Assembly: GCA_964370825.1 (NCBI GenBank)
Contig: CAYJKY010000007.1
Coordinates: forward strand, 22,168-86,167
DNA from: CAYJBH01 sp964370825
GTDB lineage: Bacteria; Bacillota; Clostridia; Oscillospirales; Ruminococcaceae
Length of the DNA: 64,000 nucleotides
Direction: 5' to 3'
Positions 8,567 through 17,448 of this stretch are shown here, piece after piece (position 1 is the first letter of the stretch; every line of letters begins with the position of its first letter). The notes below the pieces were generated by a model that was given only the letters and a program-made list of their open reading frames with translations, made no database searches and had not been told where the DNA came from. The position numbers and the translations under genes were made by a program.

Positions 8567-8595
8567 ATTTTAACATTTTTCAACAAAAAAGTCAA
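8567..8595 (-). promoter_or_regulatory. Promoter of the Ser-rich surface protein gene
   Basis: Minus strand: -35 TTGACT (8590-8595), 17-bp spacer, -10 TAAAAT (8567-8572). Confidence 0.6.
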
Positions 8596-8652
8596 TGTTC
8601 AGACATTTTTTTAGTGTGAATATATGGTGAAAATACACATTTTACCGATAGA

Positions 8653-9861
8653 TCAAATAAAAACATACTTTTTTAATCGTTCCAGTACCTCTTGAAGGCG
8701 TGATAAAGGAAGTGCGAGATTAAGTCGTATACTGTTTTCGGCAAAGTAAACCTTGCCATTCACCCAGATAACACCGTATTTGTAGCCGGTTGTTACCAGT
8801 TCATCAATCGTTTTATTGTTGTTTTTCAACCACTCACTGCATTCTATGAGAAGAATATACGTACCCTGTGGCATTGCAAGCGAAACACCGCTAATCTCCC
8901 TTGTGAAAAAATTGTACGCATATTGCATGTTGGAAGCAATTACTTCTCTAAGCTCACCGAGCCACTCCCTACCGTCTCGGGTATAAGAGCCTATGAGGGC
9001 ATGAAGTGACATGACATTTGGTTCATTGTAGCAGGAAAGAGAACATTCTTTTTTTAACCTGTCATGTAAACGATTGTTGTAAACAATATGATAACTTCCG
9101 ACAAGCCCAGCAAGGTTAAAGGTTTTAGAGGGCGAATATAATGCAATTGTCCGATTTTTAGCCTCATCGCTTATCGACTGTAAAGGTATATGCCTGCACC
9201 CATGCAATAAAAGGTCGCTCCATATTTCATCCGAAACTATATAAACATCATATTTTACGAAAAGTTCCATCGCCTTCGCAAGTTCCCATTCTTCCCAAAC
9301 TCTGCCTGTGGGATTGTGGGGCGAGCAGAAGATGCAGGTGTGTATGTTATTTTCTATTATCTTTTTCTCCATGTCGGCATAATCCATCCTCCATATCCCA
9401 TCCTCATCCCTATAAAGTGGACTGTGAATAAGACTATGTCCGTTATTTGATGTCGAACCGGTAAAACCATTGTAGGTTGGGCTGTGAATTAGTATCTTAT
9501 CTCCTCTTGAGCACAAAATATTTAATGAGGAGATTAAGCCACCCAGCACTCCATTTTGATAGCCGATATTCTCCAGTGTTAAATCGTTCACTCGGTTTTG
9601 AGTACTCTGCCAATCGATAATACTTTGATAATATTGCTGTGATGGCTTAAAATAGCCAAATACAGGGTGAGATGCCCTTTCTTTCATCGCCTCTACAGCA
9701 CTCGGCAAGGTTGCAAAGCTCATGTCGGCAATCCACATAGGTATCCTGTCAAAGCCCTCTAATGTGTCGGCTACGTTCAACGTGTCCTTATAGCTGCCGA
9801 AATCGGTTGCTAGAGAATCCTTGCCCTCTCTTTGTAGTATAGAGGTAAAATCGTATTTCAT
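8653..9861 (-). CDS. patB: MalY/PatB-type PLP aminotransferase (cystathionine beta-lyase)
   Basis: Fold-type I PLP enzyme of 402 residues. The MalY/PatB subgroup is recognised by RIPMWIADMSF near the N-terminus, FGYFKPSQQYY, CSPHNPTGRVW, SDEIWSDL, and the PLP lysine in ALYSPSKTFNLAGL. Members cleave cystathionine or other C-S substrates and some act on cysteine conjugates; the actual substrate here is not predictable. An AGGAG-like site (GGAGAT) precedes the ATG. It is the last gene of the nrdD-nrdG cluster, 12 bp after nrdG. Confidence 0.93.
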   Translation of the reverse strand: MKYDFTSILQREGKDSLATDFGSYKDTLNVADTLEGFDRIPMWIADMSFATLPSAVEAMKERASHPVFGYFKPSQQYYQSIIDWQSTQNRVNDLTLENIGYQNGVLGGLISSLNILCSRGDKILIHSPTYNGFTGSTSNNGHSLIHSPLYRDEDGIWRMDYADMEKKIIENNIHTCIFCSPHNPTGRVWEEWELAKAMELFVKYDVYIVSDEIWSDLLLHGCRHIPLQSISDEAKNRTIALYSPSKTFNLAGLVGSYHIVYNNRLHDRLKKECSLSCYNEPNVMSLHALIGSYTRDGREWLGELREVIASNMQYAYNFFTREISGVSLAMPQGTYILLIECSEWLKNNNKTIDELVTTGYKYGVIWVNGKVYFAENSIRLNLALPLSRLQEVLERLKKYVFI

Positions 9862-9873
9862 AAAATCTCCATG

Positions 9874-10392
9874 TTAATTATCCGGCGTCCACCTTCTATC
9901 ATTCAGCAGAACCACGCGCTGTGATGCAATGCTCGCCTGTACATCAATGATTCGTTGATTTTCACTACCCTTAAAAACAAGGTGCGGACTATACTGCGAT
10001 TCAATATATCTTCCATCTATCAACACATCAACTACTCTAAGTAGTAATACTTGCTCCTTGCTACCACCCCGCAACTCCTCAAATGTAAAGCCCGTGTAAC
10101 ATGCTATTTCGTAACTGTCTTCCCTAAGCATCTTGGCAAGTCGATAAAACTCCGACGGTTGGCTAAAGGGCTCGCCACCGGAAAAGGTTACACCTCTGCA
10201 CAGCGGATTGTCCTTTACTATTTTATAAAGCTTATCGACCGTCAATAGGTTGGTTATTTCAAAGGAATGGCTCTCCGGATTATGACAACCGGGGCAACCG
10301 TGAGGACAGCCCTGGGCAAATATACATACACGTACACCAGGGCCGTCCACTACCGAATCAACCATTATTCCTGCGATATTTATTTTATGCAT
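9874..10392 (-). CDS. nrdG: Anaerobic ribonucleotide reductase activating enzyme
   Basis: Radical-SAM activase of 172 residues that installs the glycyl radical on class III ribonucleotide reductase. It has the NrdG-type cluster motif C-x3-C-x2-C within GCPHGCPGCHN and the SAM-binding TFSGGEPFSQP. It lies 8 bp downstream of the small glycyl-radical-tail ORF and upstream of patB. The position fits the tail ORF being its substrate. Confidence 0.97.
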   Translation of the reverse strand: MHKINIAGIMVDSVVDGPGVRVCIFAQGCPHGCPGCHNPESHSFEITNLLTVDKLYKIVKDNPLCRGVTFSGGEPFSQPSEFYRLAKMLREDSYEIACYTGFTFEELRGGSKEQVLLLRVVDVLIDGRYIESQYSPHLVFKGSENQRIIDVQASIASQRVVLLNDRRWTPDN

Positions 10393-10400
10393 TGTCTATT

Positions 10401-10556
10401 TCAGCAGTGTTTTACACGCTCTGCCTCTTCGGCTTTTTTTGCGTCATTCCATTTATCCATGGTTCCTACAAGATATCCAGTAATCCTGCGAATACGCTCA
10501 AAACCTACATCCTTGCCCTGTTTCATTTCAACATTTGTGTTTATATTTGGTGTCAT
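10401..10556 (-). CDS. Stand-alone glycyl-radical C-terminal segment of class III ribonucleotide reductase
   Basis: 51-residue ORF. Residues 19-50 match the C-terminal end of full-length NrdD proteins: FERIRRITGYLVG, then KAEEAERVKH. In E. coli NrdD the radical-bearing glycine lies in RVCGYLG, followed by a similar RVKH segment; here the matching residue is Gly27 of RRITGYLVG. GGAAAGGA lies 8 bases before the ATG at 10556. An alternative in-frame ATG at 10574 has its own AGGA and gives 57 residues. The ORF sits between nrdD (stop 10589) and nrdG, in a different frame from nrdD. The homology is clear by motif; the function as a separate radical subunit is inferred. Confidence 0.85.
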   Translation of the reverse strand: MTPNINTNVEMKQGKDVGFERIRRITGYLVGTMDKWNDAKKAEEAERVKHC

Positions 10557-10588
10557 AATGCTTTTCCTTTCCATTCCTATCCTAGCTG

Positions 10589-12871
10589 TTAACCTATCGT
10601 TCCCGATGCATCGGGATATTTCCTTCTTATTTCCGCTAACTTTTCTTCACTTATTGACTCACCGGCACGTCGCCCACAACGCGGGCATACGTCCTTTATC
10701 ACCCCTACATACCCGCAGACGGGATCCCTGTCCACCGGGTGGTTAATACTTCCGTATCCTATACCGGCATCATGCATACATCTCACAACACTTTCAAACG
10801 CTTCAAGGTTGTTTGCAACATCGCCGTCTAGCTCTACATAGCTGATATGCCCCGAGTTAGTAAGGGCATGATACGGTGCCTCCTTGTTAATTTTGTCGTA
10901 AATCGAGATATCGTAGTAAACCGGAACATGAAAAGAGTTGGTGTAATAATCATGATCGGTAACCCCCGATAGGTTGCCGTAGCGCTTCTTATCCATACGG
11001 ATAAACCTACCGCTCAGCCCTTCTGCAGGCGTTGCCAACAGACCGTAATTCAACCCCTCTGCCTTTGCTCTTTTATCACAAAACTCACGCATGTGTCCGA
11101 TTATATCGAGACCTTTTTGCTGAACCTCTTCCGATTCACCATGATGTTTTCCGTAAAGTGCAACTAAAGTTTCGGCAAGCCCAATAAAGCCCATCGACAA
11201 ACTACCATGCCTTAAAACCTCCCTAACCTCATCCTCAGGATTAAGTTTGTCACTGTCAAGCCATATACCCTGTCCCATCAAGAAAGGATAGTTATACACC
11301 CTTTTTTTGCTCTGTAGTTCGTATCTGTCTCGCAACTGCCTTGCAACAAGATCCATCATTTCATCTAACGATTTATAAAATAATTTCTCATCACCCTTTG
11401 CCTCTATGGCAAGTCTCGGAAGATTTATGGAGGTGAAGGAGAGGTTACCTCGACTGTTAGATATTTCACTGTCGGGATATGCGGTGTTCGCCATAACTCT
11501 GGTTCTGCAACCCATGGTCGCAACCTCGGTTTCCGGTCTGCCTTCCTTATAGTATTGCAGGTTAAAGGGGCTGTCGAGAAACACATAGTTTGGAAATAAT
11601 CGTTTTGCACTTACCCTGAATGAGAGCTCAAAGAGATCATAGTTTCTGTCTTCCTTGTTATAATTGATGCCCTCCTTAACCTTAAATATGTGTATAGGAA
11701 AGATGGCTGTTTCGCCGTGGCCAAGACCGCTCTCGGTGGCAAGCAGAATATTTTTAATAACCATCCTACCCTCAGGAGAGGTGTCGGTGCCATAGTTGAT
11801 TGAGGAAAAAGGCGTCTGTGCACCTGCTCTGGAGTGCATGGTATTTAGATTATGTATAAAACCTTCCATGGCCTGGTAGGTCTCACGATCCGCCTGCATT
11901 CCCGCCCTTTTTCGAGTGCCTGCGACAATTCGCTTTATTGTTTCAAGGTCACTTTCGGCTTCCTTATCTAAATACTCGACGACTGAGTTGTCAAACTCGG
12001 ATTCAAGCAGCTCAAGCCGAACATTGGCAAGATCACATTCGCTACACGCAAAAGCGATAGCAGCGTCTGCAACTCTCGAAGCATCCCCTAGCTGCAAAAT
12101 GTCTTCAAGTGTATTAACTAATCTGTCACGATATGCCTTTGCAAAGGTTTTTTCAACACCTTTAGCCATTGCGTAATCAAAGCTCGGAACGCCCTGTCCG
12201 CCATGCTGATCATTCTGGTTAGACTGAATTGCAATTGCCGCAAGTGCTGCATAACTTGCAATACTCTTAGGCTCACGCAAAAAACCGTGTCCTGTCGAAA
12301 ATCCTCCATCAAACAGCTTGATTAAATCTATCTGACAACAGGTGGTTGTAAGTGCGTAAAAGTCAAAATCATGTATGTGAATGTCACCGTTGGTGTATGC
12401 CTCGGCCTGTTCCGGTGTAAGCAGGTTCAATGCGTTATAAGCCTTTGCACCTGCTGTGCCTATCTGTAACATGCTACCCATAGCGGTGTTGCCGTCTATA
12501 TTAGCATTGTCCCTTTTCATATCACTTATTCGAGCATCAACGGTGGTAATCTCGTCAATCGCCTTCATAAGTGAGGTGTTGCCCTCCCTAATTCTGGTGC
12601 GCTGTGCACGATATAAAATATATTTTTTTGCAGCGTCCTCAAAGCCGGCATGCATCATCTCATGCTCTACTGCATCCTGAATTTGTTCAATGGTCGGTGG
12701 CTGTGTTCCACACCTCTTCTCTAACGCAACTCCAACTGCCTCGGCAATCTCGGCGGCGTTGGTAGCATCTCCTTCGTTTGCCGCCTGTAACGCCTTTAAA
12801 ACCGCCTCAGCAATCTTAATATCGTTATATATAACAACGCGTCCATCACGTTTTTTTACACTTTTTATCAC
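10589..12871 (-). CDS. nrdD: Anaerobic ribonucleoside-triphosphate reductase, large chain lacking the glycyl-radical tail
   Basis: 760 residues. An N-terminal ATP-cone (VKKRDGRVVIYNDIKIAEA, about 1-95) provides allosteric control, followed by the ten-stranded barrel of class III reductases (INYGTDTSPEGRM, HIHDFDFYALTTTCCQID). Near the end DPVCGYVGVIKDVCPRCG supplies metal-binding cysteines. The protein then ends in GTIG without the R-[VI]-x-G-Y glycyl-radical motif, which is encoded by the next small ORF. It makes deoxynucleotides from NTPs without oxygen. Two NrdR boxes and a TTGACA promoter lie upstream, consistent with dATP-sensing NrdR repression. Confidence 0.96.
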   Translation of the reverse strand: MIKSVKKRDGRVVIYNDIKIAEAVLKALQAANEGDATNAAEIAEAVGVALEKRCGTQPPTIEQIQDAVEHEMMHAGFEDAAKKYILYRAQRTRIREGNTSLMKAIDEITTVDARISDMKRDNANIDGNTAMGSMLQIGTAGAKAYNALNLLTPEQAEAYTNGDIHIHDFDFYALTTTCCQIDLIKLFDGGFSTGHGFLREPKSIASYAALAAIAIQSNQNDQHGGQGVPSFDYAMAKGVEKTFAKAYRDRLVNTLEDILQLGDASRVADAAIAFACSECDLANVRLELLESEFDNSVVEYLDKEAESDLETIKRIVAGTRKRAGMQADRETYQAMEGFIHNLNTMHSRAGAQTPFSSINYGTDTSPEGRMVIKNILLATESGLGHGETAIFPIHIFKVKEGINYNKEDRNYDLFELSFRVSAKRLFPNYVFLDSPFNLQYYKEGRPETEVATMGCRTRVMANTAYPDSEISNSRGNLSFTSINLPRLAIEAKGDEKLFYKSLDEMMDLVARQLRDRYELQSKKRVYNYPFLMGQGIWLDSDKLNPEDEVREVLRHGSLSMGFIGLAETLVALYGKHHGESEEVQQKGLDIIGHMREFCDKRAKAEGLNYGLLATPAEGLSGRFIRMDKKRYGNLSGVTDHDYYTNSFHVPVYYDISIYDKINKEAPYHALTNSGHISYVELDGDVANNLEAFESVVRCMHDAGIGYGSINHPVDRDPVCGYVGVIKDVCPRCGRRAGESISEEKLAEIRRKYPDASGTIG

Positions 12872-12892
12872 CGGTTACACCTCCAACACAAT

Positions 12893-12940
12893 TGACTAAA
12901 TATAGTATTTGTCTTATTATTATTGCACCATATATGGAAA
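12893..12940 (-). promoter_or_regulatory. Paired NrdR boxes upstream of nrdD
   Basis: Two 16-bp boxes at 12893-12908 (core CTAAATATAG) and 12925-12940 (core CCATATATGG), with centres 32 bp apart. Both keep the conserved C--A-AT-T-G core of NrdR sites, and three helical turns is the known spacing. The upstream box lies in the promoter spacer, so NrdR binding would block RNA polymerase. Confidence 0.8.
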
Positions 12941-12947
12941 ATGTCAA
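12919..12947 (-). promoter_or_regulatory. nrdD operon promoter
   Basis: Minus strand: -35 TTGACA (12942-12947), 17-bp spacer, -10 AATAAT (12919-12924). It overlaps the NrdR boxes. Confidence 0.7.
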
Positions 12948-12983
12948 GAGGTTTTTTAAAAATTATTTATACATAAATAAGAA

Positions 12984-13012
12984 TTGTATTATGGTAATTT
13001 ATGATGTATAAT
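12984..13012 (+). promoter_or_regulatory. Promoter of the MFS transporter gene
   Basis: -35 TTGTAT (12984-12989), 17 bp, -10 TATAAT (13007-13012). The -10 overlaps the in-frame ATG at 13011, so that codon cannot be the start. Confidence 0.6.
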
Positions 13013-13052
13013 GTATGAGTACGAAAAATTGAAAGAAGGAAAGTTTGTTACG

Positions 13053-14279
13053 ATGGAAAAGAAATACACACGAGTGAAATACGCCTGTTACACTGCCAAT
13101 GCATGCATGTCGGCAGTAATCATTCTACCACCGATGCTTTTTACAACATTTAGAGAACTTTACGATATCTCCTATTCGTTGCTAGGGCTTTTAGTTGTAG
13201 TTAACTTTTGTACCCAGCTTATCCTAGATTTAATCTTTTCCTTCTTTTCACATAAGTTCAACATGGAAAAAACGGTAAAAACGATACCTGTTTTCGCAAT
13301 TATCGGATTTGCATTATATGCAATTCTTCCGATGTTTTTTCCCGATGCCGCTTACCTATGTCTACTGCTCGGCACCGTCATATTTTCGGCATCAAGCGGC
13401 CTTGCTGAAGTACTTGTAAGTCCTGTCATAGCCGCTATCCCTTCCGATAACCCGGATAAAGAGATGAGCCAGCTACACTCGGTTTATGCTTGGGGAGTTG
13501 TGTTTGTTGTAATTGTTTCGACCGTATTTCTACTTGTATTCGGCAGAGAGAACTGGCACTATCTGGTGCTTATGTTTATTGCAGTTCCAACGCTGTCACT
13601 CTACCTGTTTACCCATAGTGATATACCGCATATGGCGACACCGGAACACGCAAGTGGCGTGTTTAAGCTATTGTTCACCAAGGAAATGCTTTTCTGCTTT
13701 CTCTGCATCTTTTTGGGCGGTGCATCGGAAAATGTGATGTCACAGTGGGGTTCCGGCTACCTTGAAAATTCTTTACAGCTCCCAAAAGTTTGGGGCGACA
13801 TTATCGGCATAGCCTTGTTTGCTACCGCTCTCGGAGTCGGACGTAGCCTTTATGCATTAAAAGGAAAGAACATCTCAAAAACAATCTTCTACGGTGCAAT
13901 AGGTGCAACGACTTGCTACCTTCTTGCCGTTTTTGTAAACATACCTATCATAGCCGCACTTGCCTGCGCCGCTACCGGTTTTTGCGTTGCCATGATGTGG
14001 CCGGGCAGTTTGCTGATAGCCTCGGAAAAAATTCCTCACGGAGGTGTTGCCGTATTTGCACTTATGGCGGCAGGCGGTGATCTTGGTTCATCGGTAGCTC
14101 CGCAGCTGGTTGGCGTTGTCACAGACTTTGCACTTGAAAACGATATTGTTAATAATCTTGCGCTACAACTCAACTACACACCGGAACAGATTGCAATGAA
14201 ATTAGGTTTACTTATCGCAACATTGTTTCCAATTGCGGCAATAGCAGTCTATTCAAGATTGTTAGTAAAGAAAAAATAA
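13053..14279 (+). CDS. Major facilitator superfamily transporter
   Basis: About 408 residues with roughly 12 hydrophobic helices, typical of MFS permeases. It has a charged central region (HMATPEHASGVFKLLF) between the two six-helix halves. The layout recalls sugar/nucleoside or fucose-type MFS carriers (the family of FucP-like symporters), but no substrate motif is decisive. The start at 13053 is preferred because the promoter overlaps the earlier ATG; an AGAAGGA lies 12 bases before it. It is divergent from the nrdD operon. A weak inverted repeat follows the stop. Confidence 0.85.
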   Translation: MEKKYTRVKYACYTANACMSAVIILPPMLFTTFRELYDISYSLLGLLVVVNFCTQLILDLIFSFFSHKFNMEKTVKTIPVFAIIGFALYAILPMFFPDAAYLCLLLGTVIFSASSGLAEVLVSPVIAAIPSDNPDKEMSQLHSVYAWGVVFVVIVSTVFLLVFGRENWHYLVLMFIAVPTLSLYLFTHSDIPHMATPEHASGVFKLLFTKEMLFCFLCIFLGGASENVMSQWGSGYLENSLQLPKVWGDIIGIALFATALGVGRSLYALKGKNISKTIFYGAIGATTCYLLAVFVNIPIIAALACAATGFCVAMMWPGSLLIASEKIPHGGVAVFALMAAGGDLGSSVAPQLVGVVTDFALENDIVNNLALQLNYTPEQIAMKLGLLIATLFPIAAIAVYSRLLVKKK

Positions 14280-14340
14280 CAGAGGTGCCATACAGCACTA
14301 TTTTGAGCAAAGCCCAAAGTGTGCTTGGAGGCAACCTCTG
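14280..14340 (+). terminator. Imperfect hairpin after the MFS gene
   Basis: CAGAGGTGCC (14280-14289) pairs with GGCAACCTCTG (14330-14340) with one bulge, and AGCAC/GTGCT pair inside. No T-run follows, so termination is uncertain. Confidence 0.4.
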
Positions 14341-14387
14341 ATTAATGCACTATATGACATCCAAATCCCAAGGTCATCGCTTAAAAC

Positions 14388-16583
14388 TTACGGTGTTATA
14401 TAGCTGTAATTCATGTCAACACCACCGTTCACGCCTGGCACGCTACCGGTGCTGGTATATTGCCACAGGTCGTAGCGATAGCTAAAATCGGTCTGTGCTG
14501 TGTAGTGTGCAAGCCAGATTCGGTTGTGATCGATTGCGGTGTAATCCAGCTGATATATAAACCAAGATTTGCTGGCATAAACCATCGGAACCTTCCCGCC
14601 ATTTTTTACAGTGTCACAAAAGGCGTTTGTAATCTGTGTCCTAAGTGAAACCGACATTACATTTGCCCTTCCGCCGTTTGCCTCATATTCGGTATCAAAG
14701 GTAATTCCGTATTTAAGGTTATATCCCGCCGTTCGCTGTAGGCAGAAACTCGCTTCCTCTATGGCTTCCTGAACCGTTATCGCTTGGGTAAAGAAGTAAA
14801 CGCCTACATCTAATCCGGCTGCTATTGCACCATCTAAGTTTTGTTGAAAGTAGGGGTCCTCCACCAACACTCCGGTGGAATATCCACGATATCCGAGTCT
14901 GATTATTGCATAATCTATTCCACTCGCCTTTACCGCCGTCCAGTTAATAGCGCCCTGCCATTTAGACACATCAATTCCGTCGGTAATGCCCTTTTGTAAC
15001 TTTCCATCAATTCCAAAGGTGTAAAACACGCCGTTAATGGACACATATCCGGTAACGGTATCGCCATTTGTATCGAAATAGTATTCATCACCATTTAGGG
15101 TATGCCAGCCGTAGTATATTGTTTCGGAAACGGATTCAAATTTGTCTGCAAAGCTTGCAAATGGCTCACGCATTATAAGATTTTCACCGGAACTGCTAAA
15201 CAACAAATCCTGCGGTACGGGCTCGGTCGTGGCGACCGGTGGCTCCGGCGTGGATGAAGATCCGCTATTTGTTTCACTGCTTGACGAGGATGAACTACTT
15301 TCGGCAACAGATGAGCTTGATACACTTGATGAGGAAGAAATTGAAACAGAGCTACTGTCAGTTGGTATTGAAGATCCCTGTTGAGACTCGGGACTACTTG
15401 TGTCTAAACTGCTATCCGTTGGTGTTTCTTCGATATTCGCAGTAAACATCTCAAACAAAAAATCTGTTAAAAGGTTCATGCTAGCCTCAGCGGTCGAGGA
15501 AACATTTTTTACCGCCCCCACAATTTCACCTGATTCATTTAGGATAAATGTATACTCGCCTGCATGCTCACCGTCCGTAACGGTGAAATGCAATTCATTG
15601 TTTTTTGGCAGATAATATGTATCCGTGACGACAACCTCGGTAGTGCCGTCCTTTTCGGTGGGAACAGGTGTGACTACAGTAGCCGGCGGAGGTGCTGTGC
15701 CGGTTGAGTCCACCGGAGGCGATGCACCGTTATACTGTGAGTCCTCCTTTGAAACCTCTATCTCGGACTCATCCTTAATCTTATCCTTCAGTGCCTCCTC
15801 ATCGAGAGGATTGGTATCTATTGTAAAATTAACGTCTACAAAACCAGGTGCAACAACAGGATATCCCTCTACCGGATGAAGTATTGCAGTGTATCTACCC
15901 TCCTCGTCGAGGTCGGTAAGTTCTATCGCTCCGTCCTCATCAACGGTATGCTCGGTAGAATTTCCGAGAGGATCAATAAGGGTAATTAAAAAATCAACGC
16001 CCTCAACTAATTGACCCGACAAGTCAGTGACTCTGATTTCAATTAAGTCGCCCGCCGATGCAAGTGAAAGGTTTAATCCTTTAGACTCTGAGTCAATTTT
16101 ACTGCTCAACAATTTATACTCAATAACCGGCGTTCCGGAAGGAAAGTTTCCTCCTTCTTCCGCAGAAGCAGACGTCATTACAGTAGGTTCCTGCTGAAAA
16201 AGGTTTAGCGGATTATCCATACCAAAATACATCAAACTGAATATCGAGCCGGCAAATACACAGAGTGATAAACCCACAACGGCACAGATAACAGCGACAC
16301 GTGATTTAGACGTGCCAGATCTATTGTTTTTATATAAGGATCTACCCTTCTTTATCTTGGCTTCCGGCAGAGGTGCAAGCTCATCAAGCGCCTTCAACTT
16401 CTCCGAAAAAGGATTAGCCGGCTTGCCGATATCGGCTGTCGGCGTAATTGGCTTGTTATTTAGGGGCATATCTTTTTCATTTGATAAAGATGCACTCTCA
16501 ACAGCAGTATCTTTCTGTCGAGATGGCTTTGTTTTATCATTTGCATAATAAGGAATTTTTTTGTTGCCCTTTACAAATCGCAT
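14388..16583 (-). CDS. Membrane-anchored GH25 lysozyme with cell-wall-binding repeats
   Basis: About 731 residues. A basic cytoplasmic N-terminus is followed by one membrane helix (about 95-118), a beta-sandwich (CNA-B-like) region, an acidic/Pro-Thr segment, a Ser-rich linker, a choline-binding-type repeat pair (GWHTLNGDEYYFDTNG, then GVFYTFGIDGKLQKG), and a C-terminal GH25 muramidase. The GH25 part shows GIDVSKWQGAINW, the acidic ITFDTEYEANG, and VNGGVDMNYSY. It should cut peptidoglycan outside the membrane, perhaps during growth or sporulation. The start at 16583 has a weak GGTGAT site; a TTG at 16610 is the alternative. Confidence 0.92.
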   Translation of the reverse strand: MRFVKGNKKIPYYANDKTKPSRQKDTAVESASLSNEKDMPLNNKPITPTADIGKPANPFSEKLKALDELAPLPEAKIKKGRSLYKNNRSGTSKSRVAVICAVVGLSLCVFAGSIFSLMYFGMDNPLNLFQQEPTVMTSASAEEGGNFPSGTPVIEYKLLSSKIDSESKGLNLSLASAGDLIEIRVTDLSGQLVEGVDFLITLIDPLGNSTEHTVDEDGAIELTDLDEEGRYTAILHPVEGYPVVAPGFVDVNFTIDTNPLDEEALKDKIKDESEIEVSKEDSQYNGASPPVDSTGTAPPPATVVTPVPTEKDGTTEVVVTDTYYLPKNNELHFTVTDGEHAGEYTFILNESGEIVGAVKNVSSTAEASMNLLTDFLFEMFTANIEETPTDSSLDTSSPESQQGSSIPTDSSSVSISSSSSVSSSSVAESSSSSSSSETNSGSSSTPEPPVATTEPVPQDLLFSSSGENLIMREPFASFADKFESVSETIYYGWHTLNGDEYYFDTNGDTVTGYVSINGVFYTFGIDGKLQKGITDGIDVSKWQGAINWTAVKASGIDYAIIRLGYRGYSTGVLVEDPYFQQNLDGAIAAGLDVGVYFFTQAITVQEAIEEASFCLQRTAGYNLKYGITFDTEYEANGGRANVMSVSLRTQITNAFCDTVKNGGKVPMVYASKSWFIYQLDYTAIDHNRIWLAHYTAQTDFSYRYDLWQYTSTGSVPGVNGGVDMNYSYITP

Positions 16584-16741
16584 ATTATCACCATGTTGTA
16601 AAACTGACAATCAGAGGTATCTATGGTTTTAATAGGATACCTATGATTAGTATAGTATACTATAAGTATTTTAAATTGTCAACAGGTGTAGCATCATGTA
16701 AATACGTGGAATTTTAAGTCAAGGTTTTATTACTTTGTGTA

Positions 16742-17440
16742 TTATATATTTACCAACTCAATTGTTCGTAGCAGGATAGATGAGGCAGTCTCACAGAATT
16801 CTGAAATATCAAACTCCTTTCCGGACATCTCCTCGCCGGCTACATCGTCGGCATTATCGCTGATACTACGTATAATAAGGCAGGGAACATCATTTTTTGC
16901 GGCAATATGACTTACCGATGCGCCTTCCATCTCAACACAGTCGGGGTTGCATCGTGAACGAATGTCAGCCTTTAATGTATTACTGCCAATAAATAGATCA
17001 CCCGTGGCAATTTTCCCTTTAATGTGCTTTATCGATAGGTCGGTACACGCTCTATCTGCAGCAGCCAAAAGTACTTCATCAGCCTTATAGCTGTCTAAAT
17101 GCGGATACGAGGCTTTCAACATATCAATCTCAGCATCATGATAGACAACAGATTCACCCAACACTACATCATTTATTCCCACTTTCCCGCTCATGTTACC
17201 GGCTATACCGCTAAATATTACCGCGTCACAGCCAAAATGACTGCAAAGTAGCTGTGTTGCGGCGGCCGAGGCGGCCTTGCCCATGCCTGCACAGCAAAGA
17301 ACAATGTCGACACCTTTACAGCTACCGGTGTGAAAATCAACGCCACCAACTTTAATCGTGACCACGTTGGTCATTTGCGATACAGTTATCTTAATTTCAT
17401 CAGCTAATGCGCCTATAACTCCAATTTTATTGTATTGCAT
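16742..17440 (-). CDS. mtnN: 5'-methylthioadenosine/S-adenosylhomocysteine nucleosidase
   Basis: 232 residues. It removes adenine from MTA, SAH and 5'-deoxyadenosine, the last being a by-product of radical-SAM enzymes. Marks of the family are IGVIGALADEI at the N-terminus, FSGIAGNMSGKVGINDVV, ATGDLFIG, the EMEGASVSHIAA purine/ribose site, and the catalytic Asp in RSISDNADD. AGGAG precedes the ATG. It is the last gene of a minus-strand run hisH-hisF-mtnN, 8 bp after hisF. Confidence 0.95.
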   Translation of the reverse strand: MQYNKIGVIGALADEIKITVSQMTNVVTIKVGGVDFHTGSCKGVDIVLCCAGMGKAASAAATQLLCSHFGCDAVIFSGIAGNMSGKVGINDVVLGESVVYHDAEIDMLKASYPHLDSYKADEVLLAAADRACTDLSIKHIKGKIATGDLFIGSNTLKADIRSRCNPDCVEMEGASVSHIAAKNDVPCLIIRSISDNADDVAGEEMSGKEFDISEFCETASSILLRTIELVNI

Positions 17441-17448
17441 AAACTCTC

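Noticed and set aside
10556..10610. Programmed -1 frameshift joining nrdD to the glycyl-radical tail
   Set aside because: The tail frame is open upstream of its start, so fusion is formally possible, but there is no convincing slippery heptamer and the small ORF has its own good ribosome site.
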